Source: an uncultured Prevotella sp.
GTDB taxonomy: Bacteria; Bacteroidota; Bacteroidia; Bacteroidales; Bacteroidaceae
Assembly: GCA_900315035.1 (NCBI GenBank)
Contig: OMXO01000024.1
Location: forward strand, 1-34,781
Reading direction: 5' to 3'
Length of the DNA: 34,781 nucleotides
Part shown: positions 15,730-24,119 of the stretch, piece by piece
How the letters are laid out: each line of letters opens with the position of its first letter
Position numbering within the stretch: position 1 is the stretch's first letter
Made by a program: the position numbers and the translations under genes
Notes under the pieces: generated by a model
Told to the model about the DNA's origin: nothing
Databases searched by the model: none
The model's input: only the letters and a program-made list of their open reading frames with translations

Positions 15730-15738
15730 TTTTCACGA

Positions 15739-18700
15739 TTAATTATTATACTCCTGCCAAGACTTGATCTTCACATCGTCGAGCTTCATGGCGGTGAAGG
15801 CTTCGATGAATGCCTTTGCCAGACGCACGTTTGTCATCAGAGGAATATTATGATCGATGGCGCCACGACGGATCTTGTAACCGTTGGTCAACTCGCGCGA
15901 AGTGTGGTTCTTCGGCACATTGATTACCAGACCAACCTTGTGCTGTGAAATAAGATCCATCACATTGTTGTCGCCATCCTCATCGGGCCAAGCCACAGCC
16001 GTTGCCTTCACACCGTTATCATTGAAGAACTTAGCGGTTCCTGCAGTAGCATAGATGGTGTAGCCCTTCTTGGCTAGTTGCTGTGCGGGCTCCAACAGCG
16101 ATACCTTACCCTTGGCGCCACCAGAAGAGATCAAGACGGCATCCTTCGGGATAGAATAGCCTGTGGCAATCAGTGAGTTAAGCAGTGCCTCGTTCAGATC
16201 GTCGCCCAGACAGCCCACCTCACCAGTAGAGCTCATATCCACACCCAGCACAGGGTCGGCATTCTGCAAGCGAGCGAATGAGAACTGAGAAGCCTTCACA
16301 CCGATACGGTCGATATCAAACTCACTCTTCTCTGGACGCTGGTAAGGAGCATCAAGCATGATCTTCGTAGCAGTCTCGATGAAGTTGCGCTTCAGAATCT
16401 TAGATACGAAGGGGAACGAACGAGAGGCACGGAGGTTACACTCGATAACCTTCACCTCACGGTTCTTAGCAAGGAACTGGATATTGAACGGACCAGAGAT
16501 ATTCAACTCGGCAGCAATCTTATGTGCGATTTTCTTAATCTGACGGATGGTAGAGAAGTAGATGTGCTGTGCAGGGAATACCATCGTGGCATCGCCTGAG
16601 TGCACACCAGCATACTCCACATGCTCAGAGATGGCATACTCGATAACCTCGCCCTTGTCGGCAACAGCGTCGAACTCTATCTCCTTGGTCTCTGTCATGA
16701 ACTTAGAAACCACTACGGGGAACTCCTTCGATACCTCGGTAGCCATACTGAGGAAACGATGCAACTCTTCATCGTCGTAGCAGACGTTCATCGCAGCACC
16801 TGAAAGCACATACGAAGGACGAACGAGTACGGGGTAGCCCACCTTATCTACAAACTCTTTCACATCGTCGAAACTGGTAAGTGCGCGCCATGCTGGCTGA
16901 TCGATACCAAGTTTATCGAGCATTGCCGAGAACTTATCGCGGTTTTCTGCACGGTCGATATCCACAGGACTTGTTCCGAGAACAGGAACGCCCTGACGAT
17001 AAAGTTTCATGGCGAGGTTGTTAGGAATCTGACCACCTACAGAGACAATCACACCACGAGGTGACTCGAGGTCGATAACATCGAGTACGCGCTCCAGAGA
17101 GAGCTCATCGAAATACAGACGGTCGCACATGTCATAGTCGGTAGAGACAGTCTCTGGGTTGTAGTTGATCATGATAGACTTATAGCCTAACTTGCGGGCA
17201 GTGTTGATAGCATTCACAGAACACCAGTCAAATTCTACAGAAGAACCAATACGATAAGCACCTGATCCTAAGACAACTACCGATTTTTCGTTGTTGTAAT
17301 AGTTGATGTCGTGTGCAGCCACGTATTTTTCACCTTCTGGGTTGCCGAAAGCAGGTGTGTGGGTATAGGTGAAATAGAGATAGTTCGTCAGTTCTGGATG
17401 CTCAGAGGCCACTGTCGGAATACGCTTGACAGAGGGCAAGATGCCACGCTGCTTACGATATTTACGAACGGCAAGGTTCTCTTTCTCCATATTAGTGGAC
17501 TTTGACTTCAGGACGAAGCGGGCAATCTGGAAATCGCTGAATCCACAACGCTTCACCTCAAGCAGCAGCTCGTCGGGCAGTTCCTCAAGGGCATTATATT
17601 TCTGCAATTCGTGCTTCAGATCGACAATATGCTTCAGACGCTCCAGGAACCATACATCAATCTTCGTGAGCTGTTCGATGCGCTCGATGGTGTATCCTTC
17701 TTCGAGTGCCTGAGCGATAGCGAAGATGCGGAGATCGGTAGGGTTAGCCAGTTCGTCGTCGAGGTTGTCGAACTTCGTATGATCGTTACCCACGAATCCG
17801 TGCATACCTTGACCAATCATGCGCAGACCTTTCTGAATCATCTCCTCGAAAGAACGTCCGATAGACATGATTTCACCCACAGACTTCATAGACGAACCAA
17901 TCTGACGGCTGACACCAGCAAACTTCGTCAGGTCCCAGCGAGGAATCTTACAGATCATATAGTCGAGCTGCGGAGCCACATAGGCTGATGAGGTCGTACC
18001 CATCTCACCAATCTGATCGAGGGTGTAGCCCAGGGCAATCTTCGCAGCAACGAAGGCAAGGGGATAACCAGTAGCCTTTGAGGCGAGGGCTGAAGAACGC
18101 GACAGACGGGCATTGATCTCAATGATGCGGTAGTCGTTGGTCTCTGCGTTGAAGGCAAACTGGATGTTGCACTCACCCACGATTCCAAGATGTTTCACAC
18201 ACTTAATCGTGATATCCTGCAGCATCTTCACCTGCTCCTCACGCAGCGAGCAAGTAGGAGCCACCACAATCGACTCACCCGTATGGATACCCAGGGGATC
18301 GAAGTTCTCCATCGATGCTACGGTAAAGCAGCGGTCATTGGCATCGCGGATGCACTCGAACTCAATCTCCTTCCAGCCCTTCAGGCTCTCCTCAACAAGA
18401 ATCTGTGGAGCGAAAGTGAAAGCCGACTCTGCCAGTTCGATGAATTTCTTCTCATCGGGGCAGATACCAGAACCCAGACCACCCAGAGCGTAAGCAGAAC
18501 GGATCATGATGGGGAAGCCGATCTCATGAGCAGCCTTCAGCGCATCTTCCATCGACTCTACAGCATGGCTCACGGGCACCTTCAGATCCACCTCTGCCAG
18601 CTTCTTCACAAAGAGGTCGCGGTCTTCTGTGTTCATGATGGCTTCGACGCTGGTACCAAGTACCTCGACACCATATTCTTTAAGAGTACCGTTCAGATAG

Positions 18701-18999
18701 AGCTCTGTACCACAGTTCAGGGCTGTCTGACCACCGAAGGCAAGCAGAATACCGTCTGGACGCTCTTTCTTGATGATCTCTGTTACGAAATGGGCATTGA
18801 CAGGCTGGAAATAAACCTTGTCTGCAATACCTTCACTGGTCTGGATGGTTGCGATGTTGGGGTTGACGAGTACACTCTTGATGCCTTCCTCGCGAAGGGC
18901 TTTCAAGGCCTGTGAACCTGAGTAATCAAACTCACCTGCCTGTCCGATTTTCAAGGCACCCGATCCGAGCACCAACACCTTTTTAAGTTCTTTCTTCAT
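15739..18999 (-). CDS. carB: Carbamoyl-phosphate synthase large subunit
   Basis: 1086 residues from the chosen start (E. coli CarB is 1073). It makes carbamoyl phosphate from glutamine-derived ammonia, bicarbonate and two ATP for arginine and pyrimidine synthesis. Two homologous ATP-grasp halves are present, each opening with a VLGSGAxxIG(Q/S)-type motif (KVLVLGSGALKIGQAGEFDYSG at the N-terminus and VVVLGSGAYRIGSSVEFDW in the middle). The C-terminal allosteric MGS-like domain (KGYTIYATAGTAKFFNDNGVKA) is complete. The frame also has an ATG at 19032, but the promoter -7 box is at 19043-19050, which would leave almost no leader; 18999 starts directly with MKKELKKVLVLGSG as in relatives. The small subunit carA is not in the window. 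Confidence 0.97.
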   Translation of the reverse strand: MKKELKKVLVLGSGALKIGQAGEFDYSGSQALKALREEGIKSVLVNPNIATIQTSEGIADKVYFQPVNAHFVTEIIKKERPDGILLAFGGQTALNCGTELYLNGTLKEYGVEVLGTSVEAIMNTEDRDLFVKKLAEVDLKVPVSHAVESMEDALKAAHEIGFPIMIRSAYALGGLGSGICPDEKKFIELAESAFTFAPQILVEESLKGWKEIEFECIRDANDRCFTVASMENFDPLGIHTGESIVVAPTCSLREEQVKMLQDITIKCVKHLGIVGECNIQFAFNAETNDYRIIEINARLSRSSALASKATGYPLAFVAAKIALGYTLDQIGEMGTTSSAYVAPQLDYMICKIPRWDLTKFAGVSRQIGSSMKSVGEIMSIGRSFEEMIQKGLRMIGQGMHGFVGNDHTKFDNLDDELANPTDLRIFAIAQALEEGYTIERIEQLTKIDVWFLERLKHIVDLKHELQKYNALEELPDELLLEVKRCGFSDFQIARFVLKSKSTNMEKENLAVRKYRKQRGILPSVKRIPTVASEHPELTNYLYFTYTHTPAFGNPEGEKYVAAHDINYYNNEKSVVVLGSGAYRIGSSVEFDWCSVNAINTARKLGYKSIMINYNPETVSTDYDMCDRLYFDELSLERVLDVIDLESPRGVIVSVGGQIPNNLAMKLYRQGVPVLGTSPVDIDRAENRDKFSAMLDKLGIDQPAWRALTSFDDVKEFVDKVGYPVLVRPSYVLSGAAMNVCYDDEELHRFLSMATEVSKEFPVVVSKFMTETKEIEFDAVADKGEVIEYAISEHVEYAGVHSGDATMVFPAQHIYFSTIRQIKKIAHKIAAELNISGPFNIQFLAKNREVKVIECNLRASRSFPFVSKILKRNFIETATKIMLDAPYQRPEKSEFDIDRIGVKASQFSFARLQNADPVLGVDMSSTGEVGCLGDDLNEALLNSLIATGYSIPKDAVLISSGGAKGKVSLLEPAQQLAKKGYTIYATAGTAKFFNDNGVKATAVAWPDEDGDNNVMDLISQHKVGLVINVPKNHTSRELTNGYKIRRGAIDHNIPLMTNVRLAKAFIEAFTAMKLDDVKIKSWQEYNN

Positions 19000-19042
19000 A
19001 ATTGTTATGGGTTGTTTTCGAGTTTTCTGCAATTTTTGCGTG

Positions 19043-19073
19043 CAAAGGTACGAAAAAACTCCAAAACATCAAA
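19043..19073 (-). promoter_or_regulatory. Promoter of carB-yigZ
   Basis: Minus-strand TTTG (plus 19070-19073), 19-nt spacer, TACCTTTG (plus 19043-19050). It decides the carB start in favour of 18999, giving a leader of about 35-40 nt. Confidence 0.8.
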
Positions 19074-19128
19074 ACACAATCATTGAATTCTCATGCTAAA
19101 AAAGTTAATTTACAATAAAAGCAAATTT

Positions 19129-19160
19129 TTTGGCTGTATCATTTGTTTTTCGTACCTTTG
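19129..19160 (+). promoter_or_regulatory. Promoter of pcrA
   Basis: TTTG at 19129-19132, 20-nt spacer, TACCTTTG at 19153-19160. The box ends only 4 nt before the ATG at 19165, so the transcript should begin at or within a few bases of the start codon. It is divergent from the carB promoter. Confidence 0.8.
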
Positions 19161-19164
19161 CAGC

Positions 19165-21525
19165 ATGAAACACACTGAGCTGTTAGAACAATTGAATGAG
19201 AGCCAGCGCGTTGCAGTGGAGTACTGCGATGGGGCTTCGCTGGTAATTGCTGGTGCAGGATCGGGAAAGACGCGTGTACTCACGTATAAGATAGCCTGGT
19301 TGCTGGAGCAGGGAATGGTTCCCTGGCAAATTCTGGCGCTGACATTTACCAACAAGGCAGCGCGAGAGATGAAGGAGCGCATAGGGCGTCTGGTAGGCGA
19401 GGAGCGTGCCAGATACTTGCAGATGGGAACATTCCACAGCGTCTTTGCCCGTATTCTGAGGGCAGAGGCAGAGCACATCGGCTTTAATTCCAACTTCACG
19501 ATTTATGATCAGACGGATGCCCGTTCACTGGTGAAGACCATCATCAAGGAGATGGGGCTCGACGATAAGGTCTATAAACCGTCATCCGTTGCCGACAGAA
19601 TCTCGATGGCCAAGAACCACCTGATGATGCCGCAAGCCTATGCCAATAGTGCATGGGGTAGTGATGATGCCTCCCAGAAACGTCCGCAGGTTGCTAATAT
19701 ATATATAAGGTATGTGGAGCGATGCCGTCAGGCAAATGCGATGGACTTCGACGATCTGCTTGTTCAGACATGGGTACTGTTTAAGAATCATGAGGATATC
19801 CGCCAGAAATATGTTGAGAAGTTCCAGTTCGTGCTCGTCGATGAGTATCAGGATACTAACTTTGCACAGCAGGCTATTGTCTATCAACTGACTAAAGAGC
19901 GCCAAAAGGTGTGTGTCGTGGGTGATGATGCTCAGAGTATCTACTCCTTCCGTGGGGCAAACATTGACAACATCCTGAATTTCCAGAAGCTGTATCAAGG
20001 TGCTAAACTCTTCAAACTGGAGCAGAACTATCGTTCTACGCAGTTGATTGTTCAGGCGGCGAACTCGCTGATCAGACGTAATGAACGACAGATACCAAAG
20101 AATGTCTTCTCGAAGAATGAACATGGTGAGAAACTGCAGTTGAAACCTGCTTTCAGCGACAGGGAAGAAGCTATGATTGTGACTCAGGACATTAAACGGC
20201 TGCGGCGTCAGGATCACTGCAACTGGAGCGACTTCGCTATTCTCTATCGCACCAATTCGCAAAGCCGAAGTTTCGAGGAACAGATGCGTAAGGACAATAT
20301 ACCTTATCGGATTTTCGGTGGTCTGAGCTTTTATCAGCGCAAGGAGATTAAAGACGTGATAGCCTACTTCAGACTGATAGCCAATCCTTATGACGAAGAG
20401 GCCTTTAAGCGTATCATCAACTATCCGGCACGAGGTATCGGCGATACTACCATTGGAAAGATTATCCAGACAGCCCAAACCTATGGCGTCAGTCTTTGGC
20501 AAGTGATTAAGGATCCTGTGCTCTTCCCGATGGAGGTGAGCAAAGGTACGATGACGAAGATACAGGCTTTTCGTGAACTCATCGAAGGTTGGATAGGTCG
20601 TCTAAATTCTGAAGATGCCTATGCTCTGGGACATGATATCATCATGAACTCGGGCATCAGCAAGGATATCTACTCTGGACGTAACCCAGAGGACATCTCG
20701 CGACAGGAGAATCTTGAAGAGTTTCTGGGTGGTATGCAAGACTTTGTAGAGAGTAGGCGCGAGGAGGATATGGGCGATCAGGTGTATCTGCCAGACTTCC
20801 TGCAGGAAGTGGCGCTCTTGACTGATCTCGACAGCGATGAAGGCGATTCTAACGATAAGGTGACGCTGATGACGATTCACTCTGCCAAAGGTCTGGAGTT
20901 CCCGACGGTCTTTGTTGTCGGTCTCGAAGAGAATATCTTCCCCAGTCCGATGTGTACCAATTCGTTGCGCGAACTCGAAGAGGAACGGCGTCTGCTCTAT
21001 GTGGCAATCACACGTGCAGAAAAACATTGTATCCTGACTTGTGCACAAAACAGGTTCCGCTATGGGCGGATGGAATATGACACGCCTTCACGTTTCATCA
21101 GGGATATTGATCCTGAGTTGCTGGAAGTTCAGAGCGAAACGGGTGGGGGAGATTCTTCATACAGAAGACCATCTGGAGGCAGTCGGAGTCCTGAATGGAT
21201 GCAGAACCCGCGCCCTGTGGCTACACAGTTCAAGGCTGATCCGAAACCGAGGATGGTGGCTCCGAGACAGGAAGAGAAGCCTGTGGATCCTTTTGGTCCC
21301 AACTTCAAACGTGTTTATAATGCTGTAGCTCCGCGTCCGATGGCTTCACAACCCAGTGCTGGCGATCTCCGCGAAGGGGTTACTATCGAGCATCAGCGGT
21401 TTGGTGTAGGCACCGTAATTAAGATCGAGGGGACTGGCGAGAACACCAAGGCCACAGTCGAGTTCCGTAATACGGGTACGAAGCAGTTGTTACTGAAATT
21501 CGCGAAGTTTAAGATCGTTAAATAA
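19165..21525 (+). CDS. pcrA: ATP-dependent DNA helicase, UvrD/PcrA type
   Basis: 786 residues, cytoplasmic SF1A helicase acting in DNA repair and replication-transcription conflicts. Walker A AGAGSGKT (29-36), Gln motif NESQRVAV (11-18), motif II VDEYQDTN (225-232), motif III GDDAQSIYSFRGA, motif V MTIHSAKGLEFP and motif VI LLYVAITRAEK are all present in order. A 130-residue C-terminal tail ends in a Tudor-like module (GVTIEHQRFGVGTVIKIEG), as in PcrA. The longest frame begins at 19093, but that ATG lies upstream of the promoter, and homology begins with LLEQLNESQ, so 19165 is chosen. The mRNA is therefore predicted to be leaderless or nearly so. Confidence 0.95.
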   Translation: MKHTELLEQLNESQRVAVEYCDGASLVIAGAGSGKTRVLTYKIAWLLEQGMVPWQILALTFTNKAAREMKERIGRLVGEERARYLQMGTFHSVFARILRAEAEHIGFNSNFTIYDQTDARSLVKTIIKEMGLDDKVYKPSSVADRISMAKNHLMMPQAYANSAWGSDDASQKRPQVANIYIRYVERCRQANAMDFDDLLVQTWVLFKNHEDIRQKYVEKFQFVLVDEYQDTNFAQQAIVYQLTKERQKVCVVGDDAQSIYSFRGANIDNILNFQKLYQGAKLFKLEQNYRSTQLIVQAANSLIRRNERQIPKNVFSKNEHGEKLQLKPAFSDREEAMIVTQDIKRLRRQDHCNWSDFAILYRTNSQSRSFEEQMRKDNIPYRIFGGLSFYQRKEIKDVIAYFRLIANPYDEEAFKRIINYPARGIGDTTIGKIIQTAQTYGVSLWQVIKDPVLFPMEVSKGTMTKIQAFRELIEGWIGRLNSEDAYALGHDIIMNSGISKDIYSGRNPEDISRQENLEEFLGGMQDFVESRREEDMGDQVYLPDFLQEVALLTDLDSDEGDSNDKVTLMTIHSAKGLEFPTVFVVGLEENIFPSPMCTNSLRELEEERRLLYVAITRAEKHCILTCAQNRFRYGRMEYDTPSRFIRDIDPELLEVQSETGGGDSSYRRPSGGSRSPEWMQNPRPVATQFKADPKPRMVAPRQEEKPVDPFGPNFKRVYNAVAPRPMASQPSAGDLREGVTIEHQRFGVGTVIKIEGTGENTKATVEFRNTGTKQLLLKFAKFKIVK

Positions 21526-21526
21526 A

Positions 21527-21655
21527 TTAGAGCGCCTCGTCATCGGGGCGCTCTATCTTCTTGCCAGTCTTTGGCAGATGTTTCTTTTTGCGGAGCCAGG
21601 CAGCCTTACGCGCCTCATACTCCTCGTGATGTTTCTCTAAGAATCCGTCGGCCAT
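21527..21655 (-). CDS. Small basic protein (42 residues), DUF4270 operon
   Basis: ATG at 21655 (minus) to TAA at 21527. The protein begins MADGFLEKHHEEYEARKAAW and continues with a lysine-rich LRKKKHLPKTGKK stretch and a final ERPDDEAL. It starts 2 nt after the stop codon of the DUF4270 gene, which suggests translational coupling. I recall similar tiny proteins with an EARKAAWL(R/K)KKK core in other Bacteroidetes, sometimes mislabelled dehydrogenase; I cannot confirm this here. The composition (amphipathic helix with a basic cluster) suggests nucleic acid or ribosome binding, which is speculative. Its last ten codons form the terminator hairpin shared with pcrA. Confidence 0.65.
   Translation of the reverse strand: MADGFLEKHHEEYEARKAAWLRKKKHLPKTGKKIERPDDEAL
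21529..21554. terminator. Hairpin shared by pcrA and the opposing operon
   Basis: 10-bp stem with one G-U pair (21529-21538 with 21545-21554), loop GTCATC, 3 nt after the pcrA stop, followed by a short T/C-rich stretch on the plus strand. On the minus strand the stem is inside the last codons of the 42-residue gene. Confidence 0.7.
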
Positions 21656-21657
21656 AA

Positions 21658-23136
21658 CTACTGTTTCTTCTCATTGAACCTCGCGTAGATGACGCTTATC
21701 TTGATAGGTGTGTTACCACCCGTCAATTGGGTGCTCGTTAGTCCGAAATTATTGCAGATATACGATACCGTCGCAGTAGTATTCTTTGAGGATGTCGTCG
21801 TGGCTGTCGCAGTTGATATGGTTGTTACTGGCACCAGCACCACCTTATTCCAATTAGGATGTTTTTTTATCCATTCAGGATCTAAGAGCGAACCTACGAA
21901 CATGTGCGTGTACATCAGTGTCACCATGTTACCCATATTTCTGAATGAATAGCTGTTTTTCGACAGGTTGGCTACAAACGAGTCGCGGTAGTCATAGGTT
22001 GACTCTTTCTCGAAGAAACTGTTCAGACTGTCTTTCTGGATCATCAGAATGGTATTTGGCGCCGGAATCAGATACAGGTTCATAGGTATCAGACTGTTCT
22101 GGCGCTGAACGGTCATGCTGACAGAGAGCAGGGAGTCGTTGAAATGTCCTTCCATGATTTTCTCTACAGGCAACTCTATCTCCGTGAAGATGCCAGCAGG
22201 TGTCTTCAGATAAGTACAGGTATTGTCTTCTACCAGTCGCTTGAGTCCTTCCTTGTCATTGGTGACCTTGGCGGTTGACAGCACCTCTGAAGTCGCAGAG
22301 AAATTCATAACGGCATTTGTCAGCTTGTCATCTGATTTCTTGTAGCGATAAAAGGCTGTCAGACGGATATCTTCTATATAAGCCATCGACCCAATACCTT
22401 CGGTAATCTGGAAGTAGAGTCCTGGGCAAAGGGTATGAACGAAAGTGTAGGAGTTCTTGAAGTACTCAGGATGGTCATAATAGTTCTGTAAGATATACGA
22501 TCCGAAATTCGAGTATTTCTTGCCGTCCTTAGCTGTATAAGGGTCATTGAGCCTAACGCGGATAAAATCTTGATAGCCAGTGAGTTTACGGATACTGTCA
22601 GAGAAGGTACGGTTACTCACGGTAAACATCATACTCTTCTTCATACCGTCTTTCCTGATAAGTCCCTTTTCCTCCGGATCGTAGTTGCTGTAGTACTTGG
22701 CATTCTCGTCCATGGGCTTGTCCAATTCCTTAATCGACATTTTCAGGGGCGTAAGACTGTCTCCGTAGCACTTCGTCTTATCAATGAACAGTCGGATTTC
22801 ACAAGAATCGACGAGAATATTCCCGTCTTCTCCCAGCAACATCAGTTCCTTACTGGGGAAGGTAGTTCCTTCCAGCAGGTTAAACTGAGTCATGAATTCT
22901 GACTTGACATATGTTTCTGTTTCTGGATCCTTAATCTGTCCGAAATAGCACTCGAAGTTCTGGCCATAGACAGAGTCGGCAAGGAGAGAACGACTGAAGG
23001 CTTCATAAACACCTGTAGTCACCTGAAGTTTATCATCCTCGTCAGTCAGCGACTTTCCGATACTTGCTGTCTCTTCGTTACAAGAAATTACCGCCATTGC
23101 GGTGAATGCAATCGCTGTAAACAATCTTAGTTTCAT
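21658..23136 (-). CDS. DUF4270 family lipoprotein
   Basis: 492 residues. The N-terminus is a lipoprotein signal peptide with lipobox AVISC and acylated C19, and mature sequence NEETASIG. The body is a Bacteroidetes DUF4270 domain: predominantly beta, with repeated segments such as SFRNMGNMVTLMYTHMF near the C-terminus. Expected location is the outer membrane, attached by lipid; since the residues after Cys are acidic it may be surface exposed. Function unknown. In other Bacteroidetes this gene is, to my knowledge, commonly found just after the short glycogen-synthase gene, as here (15 nt gap). It is followed by the 42-residue gene. Confidence 0.85.
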   Translation of the reverse strand: MKLRLFTAIAFTAMAVISCNEETASIGKSLTDEDDKLQVTTGVYEAFSRSLLADSVYGQNFECYFGQIKDPETETYVKSEFMTQFNLLEGTTFPSKELMLLGEDGNILVDSCEIRLFIDKTKCYGDSLTPLKMSIKELDKPMDENAKYYSNYDPEEKGLIRKDGMKKSMMFTVSNRTFSDSIRKLTGYQDFIRVRLNDPYTAKDGKKYSNFGSYILQNYYDHPEYFKNSYTFVHTLCPGLYFQITEGIGSMAYIEDIRLTAFYRYKKSDDKLTNAVMNFSATSEVLSTAKVTNDKEGLKRLVEDNTCTYLKTPAGIFTEIELPVEKIMEGHFNDSLLSVSMTVQRQNSLIPMNLYLIPAPNTILMIQKDSLNSFFEKESTYDYRDSFVANLSKNSYSFRNMGNMVTLMYTHMFVGSLLDPEWIKKHPNWNKVVLVPVTTISTATATTTSSKNTTATVSYICNNFGLTSTQLTGGNTPIKISVIYARFNEKKQ

Positions 23137-23151
23137 GTGTGTGATTAAAAA

Positions 23152-23973
23152 TTATTCTTCTCCAGCTTTTTCCGGAAACAGCTGGTCATAAAATGATTCA
23201 TATGCATCTGCGAAATCTTCCTGATAGCCAAGAACCGGAATATTTTTCTCCTTGGCAAAGTTAATGAATTGGTTATCGATAGTCTTGTCTGCCTGTATGA
23301 TACCGTCGCTGTATTCAATAGCCAACTTAGTCAGATCGCTGAAGTTGAAGATGTCGTTATAGTCCTTCAGCAAGTCTGCACGCGCTTCTCTGAACTCCAG
23401 ACATTTCTTGAAGTGATCGCCGAAACCTCTGTCCAGATTCTGGTTATAGAGCGAGGTTACCACCTTCGTCTCTGCGAAAGACGGCTCATCGTGATAGGCT
23501 GTCTTGATATAGAGAGGCACTACGGCACTCATCCAGCCCTGACAATGAATAATATCAGGCACCCAGCGCAACTTCTTGACGGTCTCAAGCACGCCACGGG
23601 CAAAGAAGATGGCACGTTCGCCGTTGTCGATATAGTCCTCGCCAACTTCATCCTTCTGCATCAGGCGCTTGCCAAAATAGTCATCATTGTCGATGAAATA
23701 GACCTGAATCCTTGCCGATTGGATGGAAGCCACCTTGATAATCAGCGGATGATCGGTATCATCGATGATGAGGTTCATACCCGATAGGCGAATCACCTCG
23801 TGAAGCTGTCCGCGACGTTCGTTGATGATGCTCCATTTTGGCATGAATGTACGGATCTCGTGGTTACGCTCTTGCATTGCCTGCGGCAGGTCTTTTCCCA
23901 TTAACGACAGGTTGTTGTCGGGAACATAAGGAGAAATCTCCTGATTGATGAATAATATCTTCTTCTTTGCCAT
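23152..23973 (-). CDS. Short glycogen/starch synthase, GT5 N-terminal domain only
   Basis: 273 residues from the ATG at 23973 (MAKKKILFINQEISPYVPD). The longer frame from 24045 runs through the promoter region and lacks homology there, so it is rejected. The sequence corresponds to the N-terminal Rossmann domain of ADP-glucose glycogen synthase (GlgA): INQEISPY near the start, then ARIQVYFIDNDDYF and DIIHCQGWMSAVVPLY, like the DVVHAHDW region of GlgA. The C-terminal GT-B domain, which carries the nucleotide-sugar-binding and catalytic residues of GlgA (about 477 residues), is absent. This short form is common in Bacteroidetes. Whether it is active alone, needs a partner, or has another role is open. 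It heads the DUF4270 operon. Confidence 0.85.
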   Translation of the reverse strand: MAKKKILFINQEISPYVPDNNLSLMGKDLPQAMQERNHEIRTFMPKWSIINERRGQLHEVIRLSGMNLIIDDTDHPLIIKVASIQSARIQVYFIDNDDYFGKRLMQKDEVGEDYIDNGERAIFFARGVLETVKKLRWVPDIIHCQGWMSAVVPLYIKTAYHDEPSFAETKVVTSLYNQNLDRGFGDHFKKCLEFREARADLLKDYNDIFNFSDLTKLAIEYSDGIIQADKTIDNQFINFAKEKNIPVLGYQEDFADAYESFYDQLFPEKAGEE

Positions 23974-23991
23974 TGTGATAAAATTACTCGG

Positions 23992-23999
23992 CAAAGATA
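23992..23999 (-). promoter_or_regulatory. -7 box of the glycogen synthase/DUF4270 operon
   Basis: Minus-strand TATCTTTG (plus 23992-23999), 18 nt before the ATG at 23973. No well-spaced TTTG was found upstream. Confidence 0.5.
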
Positions 24000-24119
24000 C
24001 AAAAAAAAATGCACAAATCCCCGTTTCTGTGAATGATTTTAGCAAAAAGTGACAATTCAGGGGGCTTTTTTAGTTTATTTTTTCTCTTTTTTTAATTAAA
24101 AATGTGGAAAAACACCAAT

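Noticed and set aside
18190-18915. 241-residue open frame on the plus strand
   Set aside because: Antisense to carB; no promoter and no recognisable domain.
19582-20502. 306-residue open frame on the minus strand
   Set aside because: Antisense to the pcrA helicase core; no recognisable motif.
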